From Streptacidiphilus pinicola (GTDB taxonomy: Bacteria; Actinomycetota; Actinomycetes; Streptomycetales; Streptomycetaceae), in the NCBI RefSeq assembly GCF_003258295.1, contig NZ_QKYN01000017.1, forward strand, positions 1-64,000: 64,000 nt of DNA, read 5' to 3'. The number at the start of each line of letters is the position of its first letter. The first letter of the stretch is position 1. Under the pieces are notes generated by a model. The model did not search any database. It had not been told where the DNA came from and saw only the letters and a program-made list of their open reading frames with translations. The translations under genes were made by a program, and so were the position numbers. Shown here piece after piece: positions 1 through 7,988 of this stretch.

Positions 1-145
1 GCGCGGCCCCGAGCCACGTCCCGACCCCGGACAGCACCCCGCCTGCGCGGCTGGCTGGGGCGACGGCGCGGCGGGGCGGCGGAGCCGCAGCCGGGGCCGC
101 TCGGCGGGGTGCTGTCCGGGGTCGGGACGTGGCTCGGGGCCGCGC
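1..145. repeat. perfect 43-bp inverted repeat
   Basis: Bases 1-43 are the exact reverse complement of 103-145, with a 59-nt loop between; the match breaks at base 44/102. It could extend left of the window. It sits inside the reading frame of the alpha/beta hydrolase. Confidence 0.95.
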
Positions 146-1035
146 CGACGCCGCCGCTGACGGTCGTGTTCGTGCACGGCTACTGCCTGAACCAGGACAG
201 CTGGCACTTCCAGCGCGAGGCGTTCCGCGACGGCCTGCGGCTGGTCTTCTACGACCAGCGCAGCCACGGCCGGTCCGAGCGGTCGCGCAGCTACCTCGCC
301 GGGGAGCCCGCCTCGATCGACCAGCTCGGCGGCGACCTCGGGGCGGTCATCGACGCCGTCGCGCCCACCGGCCCGCTGGTGCTGGTCGGGCACTCCATGG
401 GCGGGATGACCGTGATGGCGCTGGCCGACCAGCGGCCCGAGCTCTTCGCCGAGCGGGTCGCCGGCGTCGCGCTGCTCGGCACCACCGCGGGGAACTGGCG
501 CGACGTCACGCTCGGGCTGCCCGGCGTCGGCGCGAAGGTGTTCCACCGGGTCGGACCGGGCGTCATCAAGGCGCTGGGCAGACAGGCCGGTCTGGTCGAG
601 CGCGGCAGACGTCTCAGCAGCGAGCTCACCTCCGCCGTCTACCACCGGTTCTCCTTCGGCACCGACGACGTCGACCCGGCCCGCGCCCGCTTCGCGCAGC
701 TGCTGCTGGAGTCGACGCCGGTGGACGTGGTCGCGGAGTTCTTCCCCGTCTTCTCCGCCCACGACAAGACCGCCGCGCTCGCGGTGCTGCGCGACCTGCC
801 GGCGCTGGTGCTGGCGGGAGACCGGGACCTGCTCACCCCGCCCGCGCACAGCGAGGCCATCGCGGAGCAGCTGCCCGAGGCCGAGCTGGAGATCCTGCCC
901 GACACCGGGCACCTGCTGATGCTGGAGCGCCCGGAGCTGGTCAACGCCCGCCTCGCGCGGCTGCTGGAGCGGGCCGCCGCCCACTGCGGCGCCGCGCTGC
1001 CGCCGCCCGTGCACCTGCTCGCCGAGCAGGCCTGA
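1..1035 (+). CDS. alpha/beta hydrolase, 5' end missing
   Basis: Alpha/beta-hydrolase fold enzyme whose frame is open to the left edge of the window, so the N-terminus is lost; the first ATG/GTG-like start inside the window (109) is too late for the family, whose members have a longer N-terminal extension. Visible parts are the oxyanion strand motif VVFVHGYC, the nucleophile elbow GHSMGGM, the acid in LAGDRDLLTP and the catalytic His in DTGHLLML. Substrate cannot be predicted. It lies 49 bp before tsaE on the same strand, an order common in Streptomyces. Bases 1-43 are an exact inverted copy of 103-145, so the codons at the very 5' end may be an assembly artefact. Confidence 0.85.
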   Translation, partial: ARPRATSRPRTAPRLRGWLGRRRGGAAEPQPGPLGGVLSGVGTWLGAAPTPPLTVVFVHGYCLNQDSWHFQREAFRDGLRLVFYDQRSHGRSERSRSYLAGEPASIDQLGGDLGAVIDAVAPTGPLVLVGHSMGGMTVMALADQRPELFAERVAGVALLGTTAGNWRDVTLGLPGVGAKVFHRVGPGVIKALGRQAGLVERGRRLSSELTSAVYHRFSFGTDDVDPARARFAQLLLESTPVDVVAEFFPVFSAHDKTAALAVLRDLPALVLAGDRDLLTPPAHSEAIAEQLPEAELEILPDTGHLLMLERPELVNARLARLLERAAAHCGAALPPPVHLLAEQA

Positions 1036-1084
1036 ACTTCGCAGGAACGCAGCACCCACGCACAAGGAAGGACCGCCGAACGCC

Positions 1085-1618
1085 ATGGGCAACGTCGCCA
1101 CCCTCACCGTCCCGGACCCGGCCGCGATGCAGGAGCTGGGCCGCACCCTGGCCACCGTGCTGCACCCGGGCGATCTGGTGCTGCTCTCGGGCGAGCTGGG
1201 CGCCGGCAAGACGACGCTGACCCGTGGGCTCGGCGAGGGCCTGGGCGTGCGCGGCGCGGTCACCTCGCCGACCTTCGTCATCGCCCGGGTGCATCCCTCC
1301 CTGGTCGGCGGCCCGGCGCTGGTCCACGTGGACGCCTACCGGCTCGGCGGCGGGCTGGACCAGATGGAGGATCTGGACCTGGACGTCTCGCTGCCGGACT
1401 CGGTGGTCGTCGTGGAGTGGGGCGAGGGCAAGGTCGAGGGGCTGTCCGAGTCCCGGCTGGAGGTCCGCATCGACCGGGCGCTCGGCGGCGAGGAGGCGCT
1501 CTCGCTGGAGCAGGACCTCGACCCGGAGGTCCCGGACGAGCGCACGGTGACGCTCGACGGCGTGGGTCCGCGCTGGGCCGGGGCCGACCTCGCGGCGCTG
1601 GCCGTCGCGCGCGCCTGA
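1085..1618 (+). CDS. tsaE: tRNA t6A biosynthesis ATPase TsaE
   Basis: P-loop ATPase that works with TsaB and TsaD to transfer threonylcarbamoyl to A37 of ANN-decoding tRNAs. The 177-residue protein has the family Walker A (GELGAGKT, residues 36-43), the TSPTFVI switch motif and the HVDAYRL strand. ATG 1085 follows a purine-rich AAGGA about ten bases upstream. tsaB, rimI and tsaD lie 3.2 kb downstream on the same strand, separated by the S53 peptidase gene and a minus-strand gene, so the t6A set is split here. The C-terminal extension after residue 130 is acidic and of no recognised function. Confidence 0.95.
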   Translation: MGNVATLTVPDPAAMQELGRTLATVLHPGDLVLLSGELGAGKTTLTRGLGEGLGVRGAVTSPTFVIARVHPSLVGGPALVHVDAYRLGGGLDQMEDLDLDVSLPDSVVVVEWGEGKVEGLSESRLEVRIDRALGGEEALSLEQDLDPEVPDERTVTLDGVGPRWAGADLAALAVARA

Positions 1619-1718
1619 GCCGCCCGGAGGGGTGAGGCCCGCCGGTCGGCGGTTGTGTTCCCGACGCACTGTCGGGAAGATGAACCAAGCCAGCGCCGAC
1701 ACCCCTCGGGGAGCCCGC

Positions 1719-1883
1719 ATGCCCGGTATGACCCCCCTCGCCCGGATCGCCGCCGATGCCCGGGAAGTCCCCGCGCACGGTCAGGAGAGCGACCAGAACC
1801 CGGCTGTCGCGGCCGAGGTGACGGTGGCTCGACTGCTCGCCTGCAACGCCTCCGTGGCGGCGGTCTCCCAGCCGCCCGAGTGA
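1719..1883 (+). CDS. small hypothetical protein
   Basis: A 54-codon frame starting at ATG 1719 with a GGGGAG ribosome-binding-like sequence at 1709-1714; an in-frame ATG at 1680 would give 67 residues. No signal peptide, membrane segment or known domain is visible. Third-position GC is high but so is that of the neighbourhood. I do not recognise it; it may be a real small protein or chance. Confidence 0.3.
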   Translation: MPGMTPLARIAADAREVPAHGQESDQNPAVAAEVTVARLLACNASVAAVSQPPE

Positions 1884-1903
1884 CGGCACATCATTTTTTG
1901 TGC

Positions 1904-1915
1904 ATGACACGTCAT
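1904..1915. promoter_or_regulatory. palindrome upstream of S53 peptidase
   Basis: ATGACACGTCAT is a 5-2-5 palindrome in an unusually AT-rich stretch (1890-2060) before the secreted peptidase gene. A regulator-binding role is inference. Confidence 0.3.
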
Positions 1916-2011
1916 TTGCGGTAAAGGGATTTGTCGACTCGTGCGAATTGTTGCCGATTGTTAAATCCGGCGGTGCCACCACTCCACTCGGTAACACCTC
2001 GTCTCGCACTC

Positions 2012-2040
2012 TTGACCGCTGAATCATTCCCCGGTTCGAT
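2012..2040 (+). promoter_or_regulatory. possible promoter of S53 peptidase
   Basis: TTGACC (2012-2017), a 17-nt spacer, then TTCGAT (2035-2040). The -35 is good for the principal sigma factor, the -10 is poor. It would give a leader of about 58 nt before ATG 2104, which has GGGGAGGGA upstream. Confidence 0.35.
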
Positions 2041-2103
2041 TCCCCCTATCACAACGGGGGGATCGACTAGGCCCTCCGTTCACGGCCCGGGGAGGGACGT
2101 TCC

Positions 2104-4059
2104 ATGCACATCAGGGGAGTAAACCGGCGCGCCGGCGTGGCGATGGCAGCGACGCTGCCGCTGCTCGCCGCCGCCGTGGCCGCGGGATCGCCCGCAGTCG
2201 CCGCCGCGTCGCCCCAGGGGCACGTCGTCGCGGGTGGCAAGCCGGCGTGGACCGCTGCCGCCGCCGACCGCGGGCAGACCGCGGCGAGCCACACCGTCAA
2301 CGCCCGCGTCTATCTGACGGGCGACCAGGCCGGGCTGGAGCAGTACGTCGCCCAGGCCTCCAACCCGAGCAGCAGCGCCTACGGGCACTACCTGAGCCCC
2401 GCTCAGGTGCAGCAGCGCTTCGGCGCCACCAAGGCGCAGATCGCCAAGGTCGTCGCCTGGCTGAACGGCGCCGGTTTCCACACCTCCGTGGACCCGGCGG
2501 GCACCTTCGTCTCCGTCTCCGGTGACGCCACCGCCGCGCAGCGCGCCTTCGGCGTGAAGCTGCACGACTACGCGGTCTCCGGCCACGTCTACCACGCCCC
2601 GGCCGGCGCCACCGTCGTGCCGGCCGCCGTGGCCGACGCGGTGCTCAGCGTCACCGGCCTGAGCGACAAGCCGACGATGGCGACGCACGACGACAGCCTG
2701 CCCGGCCCCGGCGCGGCCTTCGTCAACGCCGGTCCGATGTCCGGCTACTACGGCCAGGACCCGGCCAAGACGCTGCCCAAGGCCTACGGCCGGACCGTGC
2801 CCTACGTCGTCAAGGGCTACAACGGCCACCAGCTGCGCGCCGCCTACGGCGCGACGGCGTCCGGCAAGACCGGCAAGGGCGTGACGGTCGCCATCGTCGA
2901 CGCCTACGACTCGCCGACCATCAAGGCCGACATCCGCACCTACGCCCACCGCAACGGCGACGCGGCGTACAAGGCGGGCCAGTTCAAGCAGTACGACCCG
3001 GCCGCCTGGACGCAGACCGCGGACAACCAGTGCGGCGCCTCCGGCTGGTACGGCGAGCAGACGCTTGACATCGAGGCGGTCCACGCGGTCGCCCCGGCGG
3101 CGGACATCCGCTACGTCGGCGCGGCCTCCTGCCAGGACCCCGACCTGATCGACGCGCTCAACAAGATCGTCACCTCGCGCCTGGCCACCATCGTCTCCGA
3201 CTCCTGGGGCGAGCCCGAGAACGGCAGCGACCCGGCCAGCGACCCGGTCTACAACAACATCTTCCTGCGCGGCGCGGCCGAGGGCATCGGCTTCTACTTC
3301 TCCTCCGGTGACAACGGCGACGAGGTCGCCAACACCGGCACGAAGCAGAGTGACATGCCGGCCTCGCTGCCCTACGTGACGGCGGTCGGCGGCACCTCGC
3401 TGGCCGTCGGCAAGCGCGGCAACTACGAGTTCGAGACCGGCTGGGGCACCGGCAAGGCCTCCCTCTCCGCGGACGGCAAGAGCTGGACCGGCTTCCCGGG
3501 CAGCTTCCACGGCGGCGCGGGCGGCGGCACCAGCGCGCGCACCCCGCAGCCCTGGTTCCAGAACGGCATCGTCCCCTCGGCGCTCGCCAACGTGGGCGGC
3601 AAGGGCGCGAAGCGCGTCGTGCCGGACGTCGCGGCCGTCGCCGACCCGAACACCGGCTTCCTGGTCGGTCAGACCCAGACCTTCCCGGACAAGTCGGTCA
3701 AGTACAGCGAGTACCGCATCGGCGGCACCAGCCTCGCCTCCCCGGTCTTCGCGGCCATCCAGGCGCTGGCCCAGCAGGAGCAGGGCTTCCCGCTCGGCTT
3801 CGCCGACCCGGCGATCTACGCCCGCCACGGTCTCTTCCACGACGTGACCGACCACCCGTTCGGCCCGAAGGTCGGCCTGGCCGAGGCCCGCGTGGACTTC
3901 GTCAACAGCGTCAACGCGAGCGGCGGCCTCGCCGTCTCGGTCCGCACCCTGGGCCAGGACTCCTCGCTGCAGGCCACCAAGGGCTACGACGACGTCACCG
4001 GCGTCGGCAGCCCGACGGCGAAGTACATCGAGTCCTACAACTGGCGCGCGATCCCCTGA
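2104..4059 (+). CDS. secreted S53 (sedolisin/kumamolisin) peptidase
   Basis: Secreted acid serine-carboxyl protease, 651 residues. Residues 1 to about 36 form a signal peptide with an Ala-rich core. A pro-domain follows (about 55-190, with the AYGHYLSPAQ motif that sedolisin pro-regions share). The mature part carries the Ser-Glu-Asp triad: Glu318 and Asp322 in YGEQTLDIEA, the oxyanion Asp366 in SDSWG, and Ser543 in GGTSLASP. The RVDFVNSVNASGG and GYDDVTGVGSP regions near the C-terminus correspond to the calcium-site part of the family. Sedolisins are active at low pH, so it probably degrades proteins outside the cell under acid conditions. It is a single-gene unit ended by a strong bidirectional terminator, and it interrupts the tsaE-tsaB gene order. 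Confidence 0.93.
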   Translation: MHIRGVNRRAGVAMAATLPLLAAAVAAGSPAVAAASPQGHVVAGGKPAWTAAAADRGQTAASHTVNARVYLTGDQAGLEQYVAQASNPSSSAYGHYLSPAQVQQRFGATKAQIAKVVAWLNGAGFHTSVDPAGTFVSVSGDATAAQRAFGVKLHDYAVSGHVYHAPAGATVVPAAVADAVLSVTGLSDKPTMATHDDSLPGPGAAFVNAGPMSGYYGQDPAKTLPKAYGRTVPYVVKGYNGHQLRAAYGATASGKTGKGVTVAIVDAYDSPTIKADIRTYAHRNGDAAYKAGQFKQYDPAAWTQTADNQCGASGWYGEQTLDIEAVHAVAPAADIRYVGAASCQDPDLIDALNKIVTSRLATIVSDSWGEPENGSDPASDPVYNNIFLRGAAEGIGFYFSSGDNGDEVANTGTKQSDMPASLPYVTAVGGTSLAVGKRGNYEFETGWGTGKASLSADGKSWTGFPGSFHGGAGGGTSARTPQPWFQNGIVPSALANVGGKGAKRVVPDVAAVADPNTGFLVGQTQTFPDKSVKYSEYRIGGTSLASPVFAAIQALAQQEQGFPLGFADPAIYARHGLFHDVTDHPFGPKVGLAEARVDFVNSVNASGGLAVSVRTLGQDSSLQATKGYDDVTGVGSPTAKYIESYNWRAIP

Positions 4060-4076
4060 TCCGAGCGCCTGAGCGC

Positions 4077-4115
4077 GAACGGGCCCCTCACGCGGACGGC
4101 GTGAGGGGCCCGTTC
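4077..4115. terminator. bidirectional terminator
   Basis: A perfect 17-bp stem (4077-4093 with 4099-4115) and 5-nt loop between two convergent genes; no long T tract, as is usual in Streptomyces. Confidence 0.85.
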
Positions 4116-4131
4116 CACGTTCGCGCGCGGC

Positions 4132-4716
4132 CTACGCCACGACGACGACCTTGGTGTCGTAGGGCGCGAAGTCGAAGAGCGCCTGACCGTCGGTCAGGGC
4201 CTCGCGGATGCCGCCGGTCTTCTTGCTCGGGTCCGCCGGCGGCGTCGAGCCGTCGACCGCCGCGCTGAAGCCGATGATCACGCCCTCGTGCGAGGTGAAC
4301 AGCACGGCGTTCTTCACCTGCTTGCCGTCGGAGCCGGTGTAGGGGCCCTGCCGGACCCGGAACACCGCGTACGTCCCCGGCGCCGGAGCGACCGAGCCCG
4401 GCTGCACCGTGAAGGTGCGCGGCTCGCCGGACTGGCCCGGGTCGACCAGCCAGACCCGCTTCAGGCCCACCGAGTAGACCACGCGCTTGCCGGTGCCGGA
4501 GTCCTTGGGCACCGCGACGGCCTTACCCGGGCTGGCCTTGGCGCCCGGCGTGCTGCTGGCGGAGACGCCCGGCGACTTCCCGCTCGGGGCCGACGCCGTC
4601 GTCGAGGAGGCGGAGCTCTTCGCCTGCACGGCGAGCACGGCGACGACGGCGAGGGCACCGGCGGTCAGCGCGGTGACGACCGAGCCCGAACCGAGTTTCG
4701 CCACGGGATCCTCCAT
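4132..4716 (-). CDS. membrane-anchored YkuD-like protein lacking catalytic Cys
   Basis: 194-residue envelope protein: short cytoplasmic N-terminus, one hydrophobic anchor (about residues 12-32), a Ser/Thr/Ala/Pro-rich linker to about residue 75 and a compact beta-rich domain. The end of that domain reads KTGGIREALTDGQALFDF followed by VVVVA, which aligns by eye with the L,D-transpeptidase (YkuD) signature SHGC(V/I)R...D...LYD...VVV. The Ser, His and Cys positions are Lys166, Thr167 and Gly169, so transpeptidase activity is unlikely. Family assignment is inference from this short region; a cell-wall-binding or scaffold role is possible. It is transcribed against the S53 gene and divergently from tsaB. 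Confidence 0.6.
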   Translation of the reverse strand: MEDPVAKLGSGSVVTALTAGALAVVAVLAVQAKSSASSTTASAPSGKSPGVSASSTPGAKASPGKAVAVPKDSGTGKRVVYSVGLKRVWLVDPGQSGEPRTFTVQPGSVAPAPGTYAVFRVRQGPYTGSDGKQVKNAVLFTSHEGVIIGFSAAVDGSTPPADPSKKTGGIREALTDGQALFDFAPYDTKVVVVA

Positions 4717-4826
4717 CGAAGCGGCGACAGTGGCAACAGTGGCCTAAGCCTCTCATCCTCCCACCCGTCCCGGCGCGCAACCCGTGCGGCGTCGGCCCCC
4801 CGCCGCGCGCCGACTAGGCTGACCCT

Positions 4827-5507
4827 GTGCTGCTGCTTGCCTTCGACACCGCCACGCCCGCCGTCACGGCCGCCGTCCTGGACACCGGGACCGGGGAGGT
4901 CCTGGCGTCCGCCGACCAGATCGACGCCCGCCGGCACGGAGAGCTGCTGCTGCCGACCGTCGACGCGGTGCTGCGGGAGGCGGGTGTCGCCAAGGAGCGG
5001 CTCGGGGCGATTGCCGTCGGGGTGGGCCCCGGTCCCTACACCGGGCTGCGGGTGGGCCTCGCCACCGCCGCCGCGCTCGGGCACGCGCTCGGCATTCCCG
5101 TGCACGGCGTCTGCACCCTCGACGGCATCGCCCGCGCCGCGCGCGACGGCGGCTTCGTCGACGGGCCGTTCCTCGTCGCCACGGACGCCCGCCGCAAGGA
5201 GGTCTACTGGGCCCGCTACGACGCCGACGGTGTCCGCGTCGAGGGCCCCGCCGTGGACCGTCCCGCCGAGATCGACGAGAAGCTCGCCACGCTGCCCGCC
5301 GTCGGCGCGGGCGCACTGCTCTATCCCGACGCCTTCCCCGGCGCGCTCGAGCAGGCCCCGGCCCACCAGTCCGCCGCCGCGCTGGCCGCCTTCGCCGCCG
5401 ACGCGCTGGCCTCCGGCGCCGAGCTCCCCTCCCCGAGTACGCCGCTCTACCTGCGCCGCCCGGACGCCGAGGTGCCGAAGAACTACAAGACGGTGCTGCC
5501 GTCGTGA
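4827..5507 (+). CDS. tsaB: tRNA t6A biosynthesis protein TsaB
   Basis: Inactive ASKHA-fold partner of TsaD in the threonylcarbamoyl-transferase complex. The N-terminus MLLLAFDTAT and the GVGPGPYTGLRVGLAT segment (residues 69-84) are diagnostic; the protein is 226 residues, normal for the family. The start is GTG 4827. Its last four bases overlap the GTG start of rimI, implying translational coupling in a tsaB-rimI-tsaD operon. TsaC, needed for the first step of the pathway, is not in this window. Confidence 0.95.
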   Translation: MLLLAFDTATPAVTAAVLDTGTGEVLASADQIDARRHGELLLPTVDAVLREAGVAKERLGAIAVGVGPGPYTGLRVGLATAAALGHALGIPVHGVCTLDGIARAARDGGFVDGPFLVATDARRKEVYWARYDADGVRVEGPAVDRPAEIDEKLATLPAVGAGALLYPDAFPGALEQAPAHQSAAALAAFAADALASGAELPSPSTPLYLRRPDAEVPKNYKTVLPS

Positions 5508-6040
5508 CGGCGCAGGCAGAGACGCACGCCGTGCCGCAGACCGCCGTGCTGCGCGAGATGCGCTGGTGGGACATCGAGCCGGTGCTGGAGCTCGAACGGA
5601 CGCTGTTCCCCGACGACGCCTGGTCGGCGGGCATGTTCTGGTCCGAGCTCGCCGACTCCCGGCACGCCCGCGCCACCCGCTGGTACACCGTCGCCGAGGA
5701 CGCCGCGGGCCGCGTCGTCGGCTACGCGGGCCTGATGGCGATCGCCGGCGAGGGGGACGTGCAGACCATTGCCGTCGCCGAGAGCCAGTGGGGCACCGGC
5801 CTCGGCACCCGGCTGCTGCAGCGCCTGGTCGACCAGGCCGCGGCCGCCCGCTGCACCGAGCTGCTGCTGGAGGTGCGCGTCGACAACGACCGCGCGCAGC
5901 GCCTCTACCGGCGCTTCGGCTTCGAGCCGGTCGGCTTCCGCCGCAACTACTACCAACCGTCCGGCGTCGACGCCCTGGTGATGCGCCGTCCGATGACGGA
6001 GACGACCGACGAGGAAAGCAAGGACGACGATGGCCGCTGA
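5504..6040 (+). CDS. rimI: ribosomal protein S18-alanine N-acetyltransferase RimI
   Basis: GNAT-fold acetyltransferase of 178 residues. The acetyl-CoA loop is [12 protein letters not shown] (about residues 94-105), and [22 protein letters not shown] is the typical C-terminal half of RimI. In bacteria this family acetylates the N-terminus of S18 and perhaps other proteins. GTG 5504 overlaps tsaB by 4 nt, and the 3' end overlaps tsaD by 11 nt, so the three genes are one translationally coupled unit. The acidic C-terminal tail past residue 165 is dispensable-looking. Confidence 0.93.
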   Translation: MTAQAETHAVPQTAVLREMRWWDIEPVLELERTLFPDDAWSAGMFWSELADSRHARATRWYTVAEDAAGRVVGYAGLMAIAGEGDVQTIAVAESQWGTGLGTRLLQRLVDQAAAARCTELLLEVRVDNDRAQRLYRRFGFEPVGFRRNYYQPSGVDALVMRRPMTETTDEESKDDDGR

Positions 6041-7106
6041 CGAACCGCTGGTCCTCGGGATCGAGACCTCCTGCGACGAGACCGGCGTCGGCATTGTCCG
6101 GGGCACCACGCTGCTCGCCGACGCCGTCGCCTCCAGCGTCGAGGAGCACGGCCGCTACGGCGGCGTCGTGCCCGAGATCGCCAGCCGCGCCCACCTGGAG
6201 GCGATGGTCCCGACCGTGCAGCGGGCACTGGACCAGGCCGGCGTCAAGGCGAGCGACCTCGACGGCATCGCCGTCACCGCCGGGCCCGGCCTCGCCGGCG
6301 CGCTGCTGGTCGGCGTCAGCGCCGCCAAGGCGTACGCGTACGCCCTCGGCAAGCCGCTCTACGGGGTCAACCACCTCGCCTCGCACATCTGCGTGGACCA
6401 GCTGGAGCACGGGCGGCTGCCCGAGCCGACGATGGCGCTGCTGGTCTCCGGCGGCCACTCCTCACTGCTGCTGACCGAGGACATCACCAGCAGCGTCCGC
6501 TCCCTCGGCGCCACCATCGACGACGCGGCGGGCGAGGCCTTCGACAAGGTCGCCCGACTGCTCAACCTCGGCTTCCCCGGTGGGCCGGTCATCGACCGCT
6601 ACGCCAGGGAGGGCGACCCGAAGGCCATCGCCTTCCCGCGCGGCCTGAGCGGCGCCAAGGATCCCGCCTACGACTTCTCCTTCTCCGGGCTCAAGACGGC
6701 CGTCTCGCGCTGGGTCGAGGCCAAGCGGCGGGCGGGCGAGGAGGTGCCGGTCCGCGACGTCTCCGCGTCCTTCCAGGAGGCCGTGGTGGACGTGCTGACC
6801 CGCAAGGCGATCCGCGCCTGCAAGGACGAGGGCGTCGACCACCTGATGATCGGCGGCGGCGTGGCCGCCAACTCCCGTCTGCGCGCCCTCGCCCAGGAGC
6901 GCTGCGACCGCGCCGGCGTCACGCTGCGGGTCCCGCGCCCGAAGCTCTGCACGGACAACGGGGCGATGGTGGCGGCGCTGGGGTCGGAGATGGTCCGGCG
7001 CGACCGGGCCCCGTCCGCCTTCGATCTCTCGGCGGATTCTTCCCTGCCGGTAACCGATACCCATGTACCGGCGGACCACGATCAGTTGCACCGTCTGTCG
7101 GAGTAG
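6030..7106 (+). CDS. tsaD: tRNA N6-threonylcarbamoyltransferase TsaD
   Basis: Catalytic subunit of t6A synthesis: transfers the threonylcarbamoyl group from TC-AMP to A37 of tRNA. ASKHA fold with the N-terminal phosphate loop [13 protein letters not shown], the metal-binding pair His115 and His119 in [14 protein letters not shown], and [11 protein letters not shown] near the C-terminus. 358 residues, typical. ATG 6030 lies inside the end of rimI. A lipoprotein deacetylase gene starts 19 bp after the stop and may be the last gene of the operon. Confidence 0.96.
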   Translation: MAADEPLVLGIETSCDETGVGIVRGTTLLADAVASSVEEHGRYGGVVPEIASRAHLEAMVPTVQRALDQAGVKASDLDGIAVTAGPGLAGALLVGVSAAKAYAYALGKPLYGVNHLASHICVDQLEHGRLPEPTMALLVSGGHSSLLLTEDITSSVRSLGATIDDAAGEAFDKVARLLNLGFPGGPVIDRYAREGDPKAIAFPRGLSGAKDPAYDFSFSGLKTAVSRWVEAKRRAGEEVPVRDVSASFQEAVVDVLTRKAIRACKDEGVDHLMIGGGVAANSRLRALAQERCDRAGVTLRVPRPKLCTDNGAMVAALGSEMVRRDRAPSAFDLSADSSLPVTDTHVPADHDQLHRLSE

Positions 7107-7124
7107 AGAGCAAGAGTCGTAGCA

Positions 7125-7988
7125 ATGAAGAAGTGGCTCGGCGCGGTGACCGCGCTCGGGATGGCCCTGACCGTCGCCGCCTGCGGGAGCAGCTCAGGAG
7201 GGGCGAAAGCCGCACCTGCCTCCGGAGCCACCGCGTCGGCCACGCCGCTCGGCGACGGCGGGGGTGTCTCCAACGACGGCGTCCCCCCGGGGCTGTGGGC
7301 CAAGTGGGGCCTCAAGCCGCTGCTGCCGGCCCCGGCCGCGCCGGGCGACAAGCCCGTCAAGCTGGCGAAGTCGGGCAAGGTCCCGGTCATCTCGCACATC
7401 CCGACGACCGACAAGGTCGTCTTCATCACGATGGACGACGGCGCCGAGAAGGACCCGAAGTTCGCGCAGTTGATGCAGGATCTGAAGATCCCGATCACGA
7501 TGTTCCTGACCCGGGACATCATCAAGAACAACTACGGCTTCTTCAAGCCGCTGCAGGCGCTGGGCAACCGCATCGAGAACCACACGGTCAGCCACCCGCC
7601 GATGAACACCATCTCGCTCGCCGCGCAGAAGCAGCAGATCTGCGGCGACCAGAAGACGCTGACCTCCGTCTACGGCACCGCGCCGTACCTCTTCCGCCCG
7701 CCGTACGGCGCCGGCGCCTACACCACCAGCCTCAACGAGGCGGTGCAGGCGTGCGGTCCGCGCGCGATCATCCTGTGGAAGGAGACCATGGAGATCACGA
7801 ACATGGAGTACCAGGCGGCGGACAAGAAGCTGCGCCCCGGCGACATCATCCTGGCCCACTTCCGCGGCCCGTCCGAGCTCAAGGGCGAGAGCGAGGTGGC
7901 CATGTTCGTCAACATGGTGAAGCACATCGAGGAGCAGGGCTTCACCGTGGCGCGGCTGGAGGACTACATCGCCCCGCCGGCCGGCTGA
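7125..7988 (+). CDS. lipoprotein polysaccharide deacetylase (NodB family)
   Basis: Predicted envelope lipoprotein with a carbohydrate esterase 4 (NodB) domain, 287 residues. The first 20 residues form a lipoprotein signal ending in the lipobox VAAC. NodB motifs are present: the Asp pair in TMDDG (Asp104, Asp105), metal ligands His153 and His157 in HTVSH, FRPPYG, and the C-terminal ILAHF. It probably removes acetyl groups from peptidoglycan or another cell-surface polymer; the substrate is not predictable. It begins 19 bp after tsaD and its 3' end overlaps the convergent methyltransferase gene by 25 bp. Confidence 0.88.
   Translation: MKKWLGAVTALGMALTVAACGSSSGGAKAAPASGATASATPLGDGGGVSNDGVPPGLWAKWGLKPLLPAPAAPGDKPVKLAKSGKVPVISHIPTTDKVVFITMDDGAEKDPKFAQLMQDLKIPITMFLTRDIIKNNYGFFKPLQALGNRIENHTVSHPPMNTISLAAQKQQICGDQKTLTSVYGTAPYLFRPPYGAGAYTTSLNEAVQACGPRAIILWKETMEITNMEYQAADKKLRPGDIILAHFRGPSELKGESEVAMFVNMVKHIEEQGFTVARLEDYIAPPAG

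Noticed and set aside
4288-6474. 728-codon plus-strand frame
   Set aside because: Runs across the YkuD-like gene, tsaB, rimI and the start of tsaD in another frame; composition is Arg/Pro/Ser-rich and meaningless.
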